This document shows positions 10,601 to 18,918 of a stretch of 64,000 nucleotides of DNA, one piece after another. Position numbers and translations under genes: made by a program. This DNA is from Gramella sp. MAR_2010_147. Its GTDB lineage: Bacteria; Bacteroidota; Bacteroidia; Flavobacteriales; Flavobacteriaceae. The notes beneath the pieces were generated by a model. That model was not told the DNA's origin. It worked only from the letters and a program-made list of their open reading frames with translations, and did no database searches. Location of the stretch: contig NZ_LT629741.1 of assembly GCF_900105135.1 (NCBI RefSeq), positions 3,015,001-3,079,000 on the forward strand, in the 5' to 3' direction. Within the stretch, counting starts at the first letter, position 1. Every line of letters starts with the position of its first letter.

Positions 10601-11881
10601 GTAATTTCTAGCGGGACTTCATTAGAAGTTTCAGAAAGTACAACCACTTTTGATATCACTATAGAAAAAGTCGAAATTTATCCTGTTACGGGTTCTATTA
10701 TTGGCCTGGATGGAAATATTGAGGATTTAACCTTAACATTTACTCCAGATCCGGGTGCTGATGCACTTTATGTTCCTAAACCAATAATTGATTCAGATGC
10801 GGGTACCTATTCTGTAAAACTTGAACCAAATGTTCAGTATACCATAGAGAGTGATGGTGTAGATGGTTATTTTATTCCGGAGAATACGCTGGAAATAACA
10901 GGTGAAACCACAAGTGATATCGTTTTTCAGGCTGAACCCGATGGGCCATTTGGAGATATTGATGGGGACGGAGTTCTGAATGCTGATGATAATTGTGTCT
11001 CAACTCCTAATCCAGATCAGGCAGATGTTAATGAAAATGGAATTGGAGATGTGTGTGATGACGATGATGGAGACGGAATCATCAATTTTGAGGATAATTG
11101 CCCGGATACTCCAGAAGGTACGGTTGTAGATGTATTTGGTTGTGAGGTTTTTAGCCTGGCAGCAGATAACTTTGCAATATCGGTTCAGGAGGTAAGTTGT
11201 AATGGGAACGGTGACGGAGCTATTAGCATTAGTGCGGCAGATACAAATTACACTTATAACGTTTCAGTTTCTGGTACAGGTAGCGGTGCTGCCACTTTAT
11301 CTTCTTCTAATGGTTTTTCAGCTAATATTGAAAATCTTACAGCAGGAAATTATGATATATGTGTGACCGTAGACGGTCAGGATGAATATGAGCAGTGTTT
11401 CAATGTAACTATAGAAGGCCCAACGGCTCTCGCAGCTTATTCTTCGGTAAATTATTCGAATAATACGGTAAGCTTTTCACTGGATGGAGCAGAAGAGTAT
11501 AAAATTTCACATAACGGAAAAATTACAACTACCACACAGTCGAGCATAGTTCTAGACCTGGAAATCGGTAAAAATGAGTTTTCGATTTTCACCGATTCAG
11601 AATGTCAGGGTACTTTCAATAAGGAAGTCTTACTTTCTGAAGAGGTCGTGCTGTTTCCTAATCCAACCAGGGGAGACCTAAAGGTGTATATAAACGGGAC
11701 AGATACTAATATAGACGTATCCCTGCTTAACCTTAGCGGACAGGAATTTATTTCAGAAAAAAAGGAAATTCCTTCGGACCGTGTGATTCAACTTGATCTT
11801 ACCAATTTTAGAAACGGAATATATTTTCTTCTATTGAAATCGGCCACGGTAAATAAAACCATAAAAGTTATTAAATCATGA
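7685..11881 (+). CDS. Large T9SS-secreted surface protein with four WDFGATQLD modules, no catalytic domain seen
   Basis: The 1398-residue protein starts with a signal peptide (cleavage near TGYSQ). Four copies of an approximately 170-residue module follow, beginning near residues 29, 210, 473 and 740. Each opens with VWDFGATQLD and contains INSWYD, GDLSFTGGGSDRLRT, RYDENID, INSSGAT and DKPSYFRI. Copies 2, 3 and 4 are followed by beta-sandwich linkers of about 80 residues, and a further divergent linker comes next. Thrombospondin type 3-like calcium repeats lie at about 1090-1155, then a SprB-like beta domain and a type IX secretion C-terminal domain (VLFPNPTRGDLKVYI to the end). Related modules are known to me as N-terminal parts of pectate lyases in Bacteroidota. 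Here they stand alone, so multivalent pectin binding is inferred. The gene overlaps the PL9 start by 4 bp. Confidence 0.85.
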   Translation: MMKRLHFLCLFLFLGIGTGYSQESSALPDVWDFGATQLDETQYDNQLSVEIINSWYDASVTPGSSDNTLPNFTAGDLSFTGGGSDRLRTSNTALTRYDENIDDYEDFKGRIYINSSGATGRYFSLNLDENDKISIWALTQNGTGNIHFEYVADPSLQNEVVAVGEELTELNFVAQAAGTYRIYDSSDKPSYFRIMRESGTGSAESDNAEDVWDFGATQLDASQYNNQLSVEIINSWYDESITPGTSGHTLPDFTIGDLSFTGGGSDRLRTTNTNLTRYDENIDDHDDFKGRVYINSSGATGRFFSLDLEAYDEVTIFALTQNGTGNIHFENASDSSIQNDVVAVGEEITKLNFTAKATGTYRIYDDTDKPSYFRILRKSATFATVSGNVDVTAASDIPGDYSIVFTNESGDTWSSSVSEGSYTVDLPAGNTYDISLEGAAGYSITGSTNIEIIENTALNLLIQKDGASGNGLADVWDFGATQLEESQFNNQLSVDIINSWYDASITPGSADNTLPDFTVGDLSFTGGGSDRLRTSNTNLTRYDENIDEYDDFKGRVYINSSGATGRYFSLELNEDDKVTLWTLTQNGTGNIHFEYVADSDLQNDVIAVGEELTEISFMAKAAGTYHIYDDTDKPSYFRIVRKSASYTTVTGSVDVAEAEGIPSDFNIVFTNELGKSWELPFTDGGSYSIVLPVGYQYEVSLDGAEGYSIGSNSSLEVTESTSSFDISIVKDLIYVEGLADVWDFGATQLDESQYNNMLNEARINSWYDESITPGSSGNTLPDFTAGDLSFTGGGSDRLRTTNTNLTRYDENIDEYEEFKGRIYINSRGATDRFMSLELNEDDKVTLWVLGQDGNGELHFENIANPELQNDVVSVGGELQEVSFVAKANGNYHIYDTADKPSYFRIIRTPATYTNLSGNVDLTDAPGIPEDYSIVFSIEEGKTWNAVPTDGSYQVELPIGFKYDLSLAGADGYVISSGTSLEVSESTTTFDITIEKVEIYPVTGSIIGLDGNIEDLTLTFTPDPGADALYVPKPIIDSDAGTYSVKLEPNVQYTIESDGVDGYFIPENTLEITGETTSDIVFQAEPDGPFGDIDGDGVLNADDNCVSTPNPDQADVNENGIGDVCDDDDGDGIINFEDNCPDTPEGTVVDVFGCEVFSLAADNFAISVQEVSCNGNGDGAISISAADTNYTYNVSVSGTGSGAATLSSSNGFSANIENLTAGNYDICVTVDGQDEYEQCFNVTIEGPTALAAYSSVNYSNNTVSFSLDGAEEYKISHNGKITTTTQSSIVLDLEIGKNEFSIFTDSECQGTFNKEVLLSEEVVLFPNPTRGDLKVYINGTDTNIDVSLLNLSGQEFISEKKEIPSDRVIQLDLTNFRNGIYFLLLKSATVNKTIKVIKS

Positions 11882-13731
11882 AAAACTATATAAATATACA
11901 TTGTTGCAAAGCTCTCATGATCTTTGTCATGGCAGCTTTAACGGTGTCCTGTTCCAGTGACGATGATGCCGAGGTAATTAATGATGTAGTCCCGGGAGTG
12001 GCCAGTTTGGTACTTCCGCAGGATAATACCGAATGTGAAATAGGCGATATTGTAGCCAATATGGCTGAAGTAGCTTTTGAATGGAGTGAAGCCAGTGGTG
12101 CCGACACTTATGATCTTGTGATCACAAATTTGGCTACCCAGGAAATTACACAGCGACCTAATCTTAATACAACTGCAATCATAGTTAGACTGGAAAGGGG
12201 AAACCCCTATACCTGGAGAGTTATTTCAAAGAATGACGGAGAAGAAACTACCGCTTCAGAAGCTTACCGGTTTTATGTAGCCGGCGAGCCTGGGTCTAAT
12301 AATGTTCCTTTTCCTGCATCTCTTATGGCGCCTGCTTCTGGATCTATGGTATCGCCGGTTGATGGTAAGGTGACCCTTGAATGGGATGCAACCTCGACCG
12401 ATACTGATGGAGATGCTTTGACCTATACTTTATTTGCAGATACGGTAGATGGAAATCAGGAACCACCGGAAGAATGGAAAGGTCTTACAGAGACCTCCCT
12501 GGAAATAGAGGTAGAACCTAATAGCGTTTACTACTGGCACGTGGAAACTACGGACGGGAAAAATACGGCTATTAGCAATACTTTTTCCTTCAGGACAGGG
12601 GTAAACACCTCTTCTATTCAGGGGAAAGTAGTAAGTACTTCTCAGGAAATTTTAGAGGCTATTGCCGCAGCTGTTCCGGGTGAAAATATTTATATAAGGG
12701 GAGGGGATTATACTTTTGATGCTACCATTAATATCGGTACCAGTGGTCTTGCGGGTAGTATGATTTCTTTATTAGCACATCCTGAAGATGAAACCAGGCC
12801 AAAATTCGATTTTTCTTCGATGACTGAAAATTCATCGAACCGCGGGATAGAATTAAATGCAGATTACTGGCACATTAAAGGTGTCGATGTGTTTAAAGCC
12901 GGTGATAATGGTATGCAAATAAAGGGAAATAATAACCTCATTGAATTCTGTACTTTTTCTGAATGTTCAGATACCGGGCTTCAATTAGATAATGGTGCCG
13001 CAAATAACACCATTCTGAATTGCGATTCTTTCTTTAATGCCGATTCAACTCTTGAAAATGCTGATGGATTTGCTGCTAAACTAAATGTAGGTACAGGTAA
13101 TAAGTTCATTGGGTGTAGGGCATGGCAAAATCTTGATGATGGCTGGGATGGTTATCTAAGGAATGCAGATAATGTAACAACGACTCATGAAAATTGCTGG
13201 TCCATTAAAAACGGTTATCTAAAGGATGGCTCGGTGAGTGGTGGAGATGGTAATGGCTTTAAGACCGGAGGAAGCGATGACAAGGATCTTAAACATAATG
13301 CTATTTACATTAGGTCAATAGCTGTAGGTAATAGATTTGATGGCTTTGATCACAATAGCAATAGAGGCGAGGTAACGCTTTACAATTGCTCTGCTTATGA
13401 TAACGGGACCAATTATGGTTTTGGAAGTACAAATCCGCTAGGTTCTCTAATAATTAAGAATAGTAATGTACTAGGTGAAGTTGGCAGTATTAATGCTGCG
13501 ACACTTGATGTTACTAATAATAGTTGGGATACAGAAGGAGTGGAAAGTTCAGTAGAGGACTATGAAAGTATAGATTATACTGAGTTAACCGGACCTAGAA
13601 AAGAAGATGGTAGCCTTCCTGATGTGAGCTTTTTCCACTTGGAAGCAGATAGTGATCTAATAGATGCAGGAGTGGATGTAGGTTTGCCATTTAACGGTGC
13701 TGCACCAGATCTGGGAGCATTTGAATATTAA
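11878..13731 (+). CDS. PL9-family pectate lyase, surface lipoprotein with two fibronectin III-like domains
   Basis: This enzyme is predicted to cleave homogalacturonan by beta-elimination at the cell surface. The lipobox ends at Cys25 (LTVSC-SSDDD) and is followed by acidic residues typical of surface export. Two fibronectin III-like domains span about 40-135 and 140-240, then a right-handed beta-helix runs from about 250 to 617. The family's calcium-binding aspartates appear as D420, D421 and D424 in LDDGWD, and the catalytic lysine of Pel9A corresponds to K462 in GNGFKTGG. The start overlaps the preceding stop by 4 bp (ATGA), which implies translational coupling with the multivalent surface protein. 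A shorter paralogue lies at 33714-34940. Confidence 0.9.
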   Translation: MKNYINIHCCKALMIFVMAALTVSCSSDDDAEVINDVVPGVASLVLPQDNTECEIGDIVANMAEVAFEWSEASGADTYDLVITNLATQEITQRPNLNTTAIIVRLERGNPYTWRVISKNDGEETTASEAYRFYVAGEPGSNNVPFPASLMAPASGSMVSPVDGKVTLEWDATSTDTDGDALTYTLFADTVDGNQEPPEEWKGLTETSLEIEVEPNSVYYWHVETTDGKNTAISNTFSFRTGVNTSSIQGKVVSTSQEILEAIAAAVPGENIYIRGGDYTFDATINIGTSGLAGSMISLLAHPEDETRPKFDFSSMTENSSNRGIELNADYWHIKGVDVFKAGDNGMQIKGNNNLIEFCTFSECSDTGLQLDNGAANNTILNCDSFFNADSTLENADGFAAKLNVGTGNKFIGCRAWQNLDDGWDGYLRNADNVTTTHENCWSIKNGYLKDGSVSGGDGNGFKTGGSDDKDLKHNAIYIRSIAVGNRFDGFDHNSNRGEVTLYNCSAYDNGTNYGFGSTNPLGSLIIKNSNVLGEVGSINAATLDVTNNSWDTEGVESSVEDYESIDYTELTGPRKEDGSLPDVSFFHLEADSDLIDAGVDVGLPFNGAAPDLGAFEY

Positions 13732-13879
13732 AATATAATTTATATGAATAACATGAATTTTAACTTTGGTTACCAGCCTGTAGCCTATTAATTTTCAGAA
13801 TAAGATTGCTGTAATCTTTCTGGTGAATTATGGAGTTAAAGTTTAAAAATGCTTAGTGTTTTTTAAATTAGTTTTAGTT

Positions 13880-13911
13880 AAAGGTGCGGCCAATAGTCGC
13901 ACCTTTTTTTT
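13880..13911 (+). terminator. Intrinsic terminator of the susC-to-PL9 unit
   Basis: The perfect arms AAAGGTGCG (13880-13888) and CGCACCTTT (13898-13906) are followed by a run of T. It lies about 150 bp after the PL9 stop and before the promoter of the kdu unit. The rest of the 13732-14126 gap is AT-rich and holds no convincing gene. Confidence 0.85.
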
Positions 13912-14083
13912 AAAATAATAGAATCAGGAATACGTAGAAACAAATTAGAACATGATAGAAAATAATGTTCAGTAGAAATACTAGGAACTCTGAATTTCAA
14001 ATGATGAATTGATTTTTAGTTTGCTAATCCTGCTTTTTTTTGATGAAAAAATTGTGAATACTTTAAAAACTAAAAAAAATCAT

Positions 14084-14105
14084 TATATTCGTGTAATCGA
14101 TTGCA
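14084..14105 (+). promoter_or_regulatory. Promoter -7 box and LacI-type operator of the kdu/uxa operon, copy 3
   Basis: TATATTCG (14084-14091) resembles the TAnnTTTG -7 box and directly abuts the operator TGTAATCGATTGCA (14092-14105). The kduI ATG lies 21 bp further on, so the leader is short and a bound repressor would sit on the transcription start. Confidence 0.65.
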
Positions 14106-14126
14106 TTTAAATAAAAAGTTATAATT

Positions 14127-14960
14127 ATGACTCATTCAGAATTTAGATATGCACATCATCCTAATGATGTCAAAAGATATACAACAGACGAATTAAGAGA
14201 ACATTTTTTAATACCAGATTTGTTCGTTAAAGATCAAATATCACTGACCTATACTATGTACGATCGCTACATTGCAGGTGGTGCTTTTCCGGTTACAAAA
14301 TCTCTGAAACTTGAAGCCATTGATGAGTTAAAAGCTAAAAATTTTCTTGATCGTCGTGAATTAGGAGTTATCAATGTTGGAGGTAAAGGAAAAGTTACTG
14401 TAGACGGGGAAGTTTTTGAACTAGGCCATAGAGAAGCTCTTTACGTAGGTAGAGGAAATGAAGAAGTGATTTTTGAGGCTACAGATGAGCAGCCTTTCTT
14501 CTATATTAATTCGGCTCCTGCCCATACATCCTATCCAACGAAAAAAGTAACCAAGAAGGAAGCAGAGATCGTGGAGTTGGGAGATTCAAAATATTCAAAT
14601 AAAAGGGTTATCAATAAGTTGCTGGTGAATTCGGTAGTAAAAACCTGTCAGTTACAAATGGGGATGACTGAACTTCAGGATGGAAATATCTGGAATACGA
14701 TGCCGCCACATACTCATGAAAGACGAATGGAAGTTTATTTCTATTTCGATCTGGAAGAGGGGCAAACGGTTAGCCATTTTATGGGGCAACCTCAGGAAAC
14801 AAGACATATTTTTCTTCAAAATCACCAGGCCATAATTTCACCAGAATGGTCCATACACGCCGGGGCAGGTACTTCAAATTATACCTTTATCTGGGGAATG
14901 GCTGGGGAGAACCTGGATTATGGGGATATGGATAAAGTATCTGTTGACGAATTAAAATAA
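14127..14960 (+). CDS. kduI: 4-deoxy-L-threo-5-hexosulose-uronate ketol-isomerase (KduI)
   Basis: KduI converts 5-keto-4-deoxyuronate, the spontaneous product of unsaturated galacturonate, to 3-deoxy-D-glycero-2,5-hexodiulosonate in the cytoplasm. The 277-residue protein matches the usual 278 and covers the whole family. The zinc-site cluster is visible as H195, H197 and E202 in PPHTHERRMEVY, and the last histidine is in the WSIHAG segment near residue 244. It is the first gene of the sugar-acid operon, directly behind a predicted LacI-type operator, and is followed 8 bp later by kduD, its pathway partner. Confidence 0.96.
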   Translation: MTHSEFRYAHHPNDVKRYTTDELREHFLIPDLFVKDQISLTYTMYDRYIAGGAFPVTKSLKLEAIDELKAKNFLDRRELGVINVGGKGKVTVDGEVFELGHREALYVGRGNEEVIFEATDEQPFFYINSAPAHTSYPTKKVTKKEAEIVELGDSKYSNKRVINKLLVNSVVKTCQLQMGMTELQDGNIWNTMPPHTHERRMEVYFYFDLEEGQTVSHFMGQPQETRHIFLQNHQAIISPEWSIHAGAGTSNYTFIWGMAGENLDYGDMDKVSVDELK

Positions 14961-14968
14961 ATTAAAAG

Positions 14969-15730
14969 ATGAATTTATTTACTCTAGAAGGAAAAACAGC
15001 ACTGGTTACCGGTTGTAAACGAGGAATTGGTTTTGCAATGGCCGAAGCTTTGGCAGAGGCGGGTGCAAATATTCTGGGAGTTTCGGCTAGTCTGGAAACT
15101 TCGGGATCAGAGATTAAAAATGCTGTAGTTGCAAAAGGAAGAAAATTTAAAGGATATCAGTGTGATTTTTCCAACAGGAAGTCTTTACATGAATTCATAG
15201 ATAAAGTTAAGTCAGAGAACCCTACCATTGATATCCTTGTTAATAATGCCGGAACGATCTTAAGAGCTCCTGCCGCAGAACATTCAGATGAATACTGGGA
15301 TAAGGTGATCGAGGTAAATCAAAATGCCCAATTCATTCTTTCCAGGGAATTAGGTAAGGAAATGATAAAACGTGGAAGTGGAAAAGTGATCTTTACCGCC
15401 TCTTTATTAACATTCCAGGGAGGAATAACGGTACCTGGTTATGCCGCTTCTAAAGGAGCTATAGGCCAGTTAACCATGGCTCTGTCTAATGAATGGGCAG
15501 GAAAGGGAGTGCAGGTAAATGCAATTGCTCCTGGTTATATTGCTACAGATAATACGGAAGCCCTAAGAAAGGATCCCGATAGAAGCGGGGCTATCCTGGC
15601 GAGAATTCCGGCAGGTAGATGGGGTAAGCCAGAAGATTTTAAAGGCCCTGTTGTTTTCCTGGCCTCGAAAGCCAGTGATTATATGAGTGGAGCAATATTA
15701 ACCGTAGATGGCGGTTGGATGGGGCGCTAA
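14969..15730 (+). CDS. kduD: 2-dehydro-3-deoxy-D-gluconate 5-dehydrogenase (KduD), SDR family
   Basis: KduD reduces the 2,5-diketo product of KduI to 2-keto-3-deoxygluconate (KDG) with NAD(P)H. It is a classical short-chain dehydrogenase of 253 residues with the cofactor motif TGCKRGIG near the N-terminus, the NNAG motif, the catalytic YAASK (YxxxK) motif, and a C-terminal ending in VDGGWMGR. The assignment over other SDRs rests on its strong KduD-like N-terminus (LEGKTALVTGCKRGIG) and its place 8 bp behind kduI. Confidence 0.93.
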   Translation: MNLFTLEGKTALVTGCKRGIGFAMAEALAEAGANILGVSASLETSGSEIKNAVVAKGRKFKGYQCDFSNRKSLHEFIDKVKSENPTIDILVNNAGTILRAPAAEHSDEYWDKVIEVNQNAQFILSRELGKEMIKRGSGKVIFTASLLTFQGGITVPGYAASKGAIGQLTMALSNEWAGKGVQVNAIAPGYIATDNTEALRKDPDRSGAILARIPAGRWGKPEDFKGPVVFLASKASDYMSGAILTVDGGWMGR

Positions 15731-15776
15731 TTAATTTTTTAAAGGCCCTATAACGAATAACACGAATACCAGTAAG

Positions 15777-17180
15777 ATGAAAAAAGATACTTTTATTACC
15801 GATAATTTTTTGCTTCAGAACACTTATGCTGAACGTTTATACCGTCAGTACGCCGAGAAGCAGCCTATCATAGATTACCACAATCATTTACCACCAAAGG
15901 ATATTGCTGAGGATAGAAATTTTGAAAATATCACTCAGGTCTGGCTAGCGGGCGATCATTATAAGTGGCGTGCGATGAGAACTATGGGGGTGGATGAAAA
16001 ATATATTACAGGAAATGCTTCCGATAAAGAAAAGTTTATGGCCTGGGCTAAAACAGTTCCGCATACTCTTAGAAACCCTCTTTATCACTGGACCCATCTT
16101 GAATTAAAAAGATACTTCGGGATAGATGAATTGCTGAATGAAGAATCTGCAGAGCGAATTTACGAGGAGGTAAATAAACAGTTGCAGCTACCAGAAAATT
16201 CCTGTCGTGGTTTGCTGAAAAAGATGAATGTAGAAACACTTTGTACTACCGAAGATCCTACAGATACGCTGGAATATCATAAAAAACTTGCTGATAGTGA
16301 TTTCAGCATAAGAGTGAGTACGGCATTTAGACCAGATAAGTCTATATTTATTGAGTCTGAAACTTATAATAATTATCTGGAACAGTTAGGGAAAGTGGCC
16401 AATGTGTCCATTAACTCTTACGACGACCTGAAAAAAGCTCTTCGCAGCCGAATTGAGTATTTCCATGCTAATGGTTGCAGGCTTTGTGATCATGGTCTAA
16501 ATTATATCTCTTTTGAGGATTATTCAGCAGATGAGATCAATGAAATTTTCAAGAAAAAAATTGTTGGTAAAAATCTGACCGATCTTGAAGCTGAAAAATT
16601 CCATACGGCTATTTTATTATACCTGAGTGAAACTTATCATGAATTTGGATGGGTGCAACAATTTCACCTGGGGGCTCTGAGGAATAATAATAAAAGAATG
16701 CTGAAAGAACTTGGACCGGATACTGGTTGGGATTCTATCGCAGATTACAGCCAGGCAGAAAATCTATCTTCATTCCTGGATGCTTTGGATGGTAAGGATA
16801 AACTTACCAAAACAATTCTATATAATTTGAATCCTGCCGATAATGAGATCTTTGCCAGTATGATTGGTAACTTTAATGATGGAAGCATCAAAGGGAAGGT
16901 ACAGTTTGGCTCTGGCTGGTGGTTCCTGGATCAAAAAGATGGAATCATCAAGCAGCTTAATGCTCTTTCTAATATGGGGCTGGTTAGCTGCTTTATTGGG
17001 ATGCTTACAGATTCCAGAAGTTTTCTTTCTTATCCCCGGCATGAATATTTTAGGAGAGTATTATGTAATCTTTTTGGTGAGGAAATAGAAAAAGGTGAAT
17101 TACCGGAGGATCTAGAATTAGTAGGAAAAACCATCGCCGACATTAGCTATCATAATGCTAAAGAATATTTTGACTTTTAA
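15777..17180 (+). CDS. uxaC: Uronate isomerase (UxaC)
   Basis: UxaC isomerises D-galacturonate to D-tagaturonate and D-glucuronate to D-fructuronate, so it handles saturated uronic acids released by the GH28 enzymes. The 467-residue length matches the family (about 470). The metal-site motif of the amidohydrolase superfamily is visible at IIDYHNHLPPKDIAEDR, and the conserved VQFGSGWWFLDQ and TDSRSFLSYPRHEYFRR segments are typical of UxaC. It lies 46 bp after kduD, and its stop codon shares one base with the kdgK start. Confidence 0.96.
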   Translation: MKKDTFITDNFLLQNTYAERLYRQYAEKQPIIDYHNHLPPKDIAEDRNFENITQVWLAGDHYKWRAMRTMGVDEKYITGNASDKEKFMAWAKTVPHTLRNPLYHWTHLELKRYFGIDELLNEESAERIYEEVNKQLQLPENSCRGLLKKMNVETLCTTEDPTDTLEYHKKLADSDFSIRVSTAFRPDKSIFIESETYNNYLEQLGKVANVSINSYDDLKKALRSRIEYFHANGCRLCDHGLNYISFEDYSADEINEIFKKKIVGKNLTDLEAEKFHTAILLYLSETYHEFGWVQQFHLGALRNNNKRMLKELGPDTGWDSIADYSQAENLSSFLDALDGKDKLTKTILYNLNPADNEIFASMIGNFNDGSIKGKVQFGSGWWFLDQKDGIIKQLNALSNMGLVSCFIGMLTDSRSFLSYPRHEYFRRVLCNLFGEEIEKGELPEDLELVGKTIADISYHNAKEYFDF

Positions 17181-18205
17181 TGGAGCCGGATAAATCAAAT
17201 ACAGCAAAGGTGGTCACTTTCGGGGAAGTGCTTATGAGGCTATCGCCTTCCGAGCATCGAAAACTGCAACAGGCACACCAGATGGATTTTTTCTTCGGTG
17301 GTACCGAAATGAATGTTGCGGCCTCCCTTTCTTTTTTTGATCTGCAAACACAACATATCACGAATGTGTCTAATGATCTGGTAGGAGACGCAGCCATCGC
17401 AGCAATGCGAAAAGCGGGAATAGATGTTACCGCTGTAAATAAAGTGGCGTACCCATTAGGAATATATTTTCTTGAAGTAGGTTCCGGCCTTAGGTCCAGC
17501 AGGATAGCCTACAATAGATTGCATGGTGCCTTTGCTCATATTAAACCGGAACAGGTGGACTGGGAGAAATGTTTTGAGGGCTGTACTCATTTTCACTGGA
17601 CCGGCATCACTCCTGCAATTTCTGAAGGTGCTTATTTAACTTTGAAAGACGGTTTAAAAGTCGCTAAAGAAAAGGGGATTGTGGTGACGGCAGATCCAGC
17701 TTACCGCAGTAATCTGTGGAAATACGGGCAAGATGGCCATAAGATTTTAAAAGAACTAGTGTCTTATTCCACCGTATTTATTGGTGGGGTAAATGAGATC
17801 AATGAGATTCTGGGAACTGATTTTTCTTTTGATAAGGAGAATTTCATCAAAGCCAGTAATAGATTAATGGAGGAGTGTACTTCCATCGAAAAAGTATTCG
17901 ACAAAGTTAGAACCGGCTTAAGTGCTTCCTGGCAGAAGATATACGGCCAGGCCTGGACCGGAGAAAATTATATTGCTACCAACGAATTAGAGATAACCTC
18001 TGTGGTAGATAGAATAGGAACGGGAGATGCTTATGCCGCAGGTATCATTTATGGTCTTCAGCATTATGATGATCAAAGAACACTTGAATTTGCCAATGCC
18101 GCATGTGCCTTAAAACACACCATTCTTGGAGATGCTAACCTGGTAAGTGTAGATGAGGTTTTAGAGGTAATGGAAGGTAAGACCGGCGGAAGAATCAAAA
18201 GATAA
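17180..18205 (+). CDS. kdgK: 2-keto-3-deoxygluconate kinase (KdgK), PfkB family
   Basis: KdgK phosphorylates KDG to KDPG using ATP, the common step after both the KduID and the UxaA/UxuA branches. It is a ribokinase-fold protein of 341 residues with the N-terminal FFGGTEMNVAASLS substrate region and the C-terminal GTGDAYAAG motif carrying the catalytic base D283. Its start codon overlaps the uxaC stop (TAATG), which suggests translational coupling. The eda gene follows 41 bp later. Confidence 0.94.
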   Translation: MEPDKSNTAKVVTFGEVLMRLSPSEHRKLQQAHQMDFFFGGTEMNVAASLSFFDLQTQHITNVSNDLVGDAAIAAMRKAGIDVTAVNKVAYPLGIYFLEVGSGLRSSRIAYNRLHGAFAHIKPEQVDWEKCFEGCTHFHWTGITPAISEGAYLTLKDGLKVAKEKGIVVTADPAYRSNLWKYGQDGHKILKELVSYSTVFIGGVNEINEILGTDFSFDKENFIKASNRLMEECTSIEKVFDKVRTGLSASWQKIYGQAWTGENYIATNELEITSVVDRIGTGDAYAAGIIYGLQHYDDQRTLEFANAACALKHTILGDANLVSVDEVLEVMEGKTGGRIKR

Positions 18206-18246
18206 AATACAAATCACAGGATAAAATCCTGATAGAAATCACATAA

Positions 18247-18918
18247 ATGGCAAAATATACTAGAATTGAGGTGGCTCAGACTATGAAAGAAACGGGAATC
18301 GTTCCTGTTTTTTATGATGCCGACATCGAGGTTTGCAAAAAAGTAGTTGAGGCCTGTTACCAGGGAGGTGCCAGGGTTTTTGAGTTTACGAACCGTGGTG
18401 ATTTTGCCCATAAGGTTTTTGATGAATTAAATATATATGTTCAGAAGAACTTCGAGGGAATGATGCTGGGTGTAGGTTCTGTGATAGATCCGGGAACCAC
18501 TTCATTATATATTCAACTTGGAGCGAATTTTATAGTTTCTCCAATTGTAAATGCTGAAATGGCCAGAACCTGTAATCGGAGAAAAATAGCCTGGATGCCG
18601 GGTTGCGGATCGGTAACTGAAATCTCGTATGCCGAAGAGCTAGGTGCAGAGGTGGTAAAGATATTTCCGGGAAGTCAGGTGGGTGGACCATCCTTTGTAA
18701 AAGCTGTAAAAGGTCCATTTTCATGGAGTAGTATTATGCCCACAGGAGGCGTGAGTCCTACCAAAGAAAACCTGGAAGCATGGTTTGAGTCGGGAGTTCA
18801 TTGTGTAGGGATCGGATCAAAGCTTTTCGTTCAGAAAGAAAATGGAGATTATGATTATGAAGCTATTTCAAAGAAGGTAAAATCTTCCATTGAGATCGTA
18901 CAAAGTTTAAGAAAATGA
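18247..18918 (+). CDS. eda: KDPG/KHG aldolase (Eda)
   Basis: This enzyme splits 2-keto-3-deoxy-6-phosphogluconate into pyruvate and glyceraldehyde-3-phosphate, finishing the pectin-monomer route. It is a class I (Schiff-base) aldolase of 223 residues, and the lysine expected to form the imine is K138 in AEVVKIFPGSQVGG. The FIVSPIVNAEMARTC and PTGGVSPTKENLEAW segments are also typical. The last four bases overlap the start of the TRAP binding-protein gene, so expression of the aldolase and transporter is linked. Confidence 0.93.
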   Translation: MAKYTRIEVAQTMKETGIVPVFYDADIEVCKKVVEACYQGGARVFEFTNRGDFAHKVFDELNIYVQKNFEGMMLGVGSVIDPGTTSLYIQLGANFIVSPIVNAEMARTCNRRKIAWMPGCGSVTEISYAEELGAEVVKIFPGSQVGGPSFVKAVKGPFSWSSIMPTGGVSPTKENLEAWFESGVHCVGIGSKLFVQKENGDYDYEAISKKVKSSIEIVQSLRK

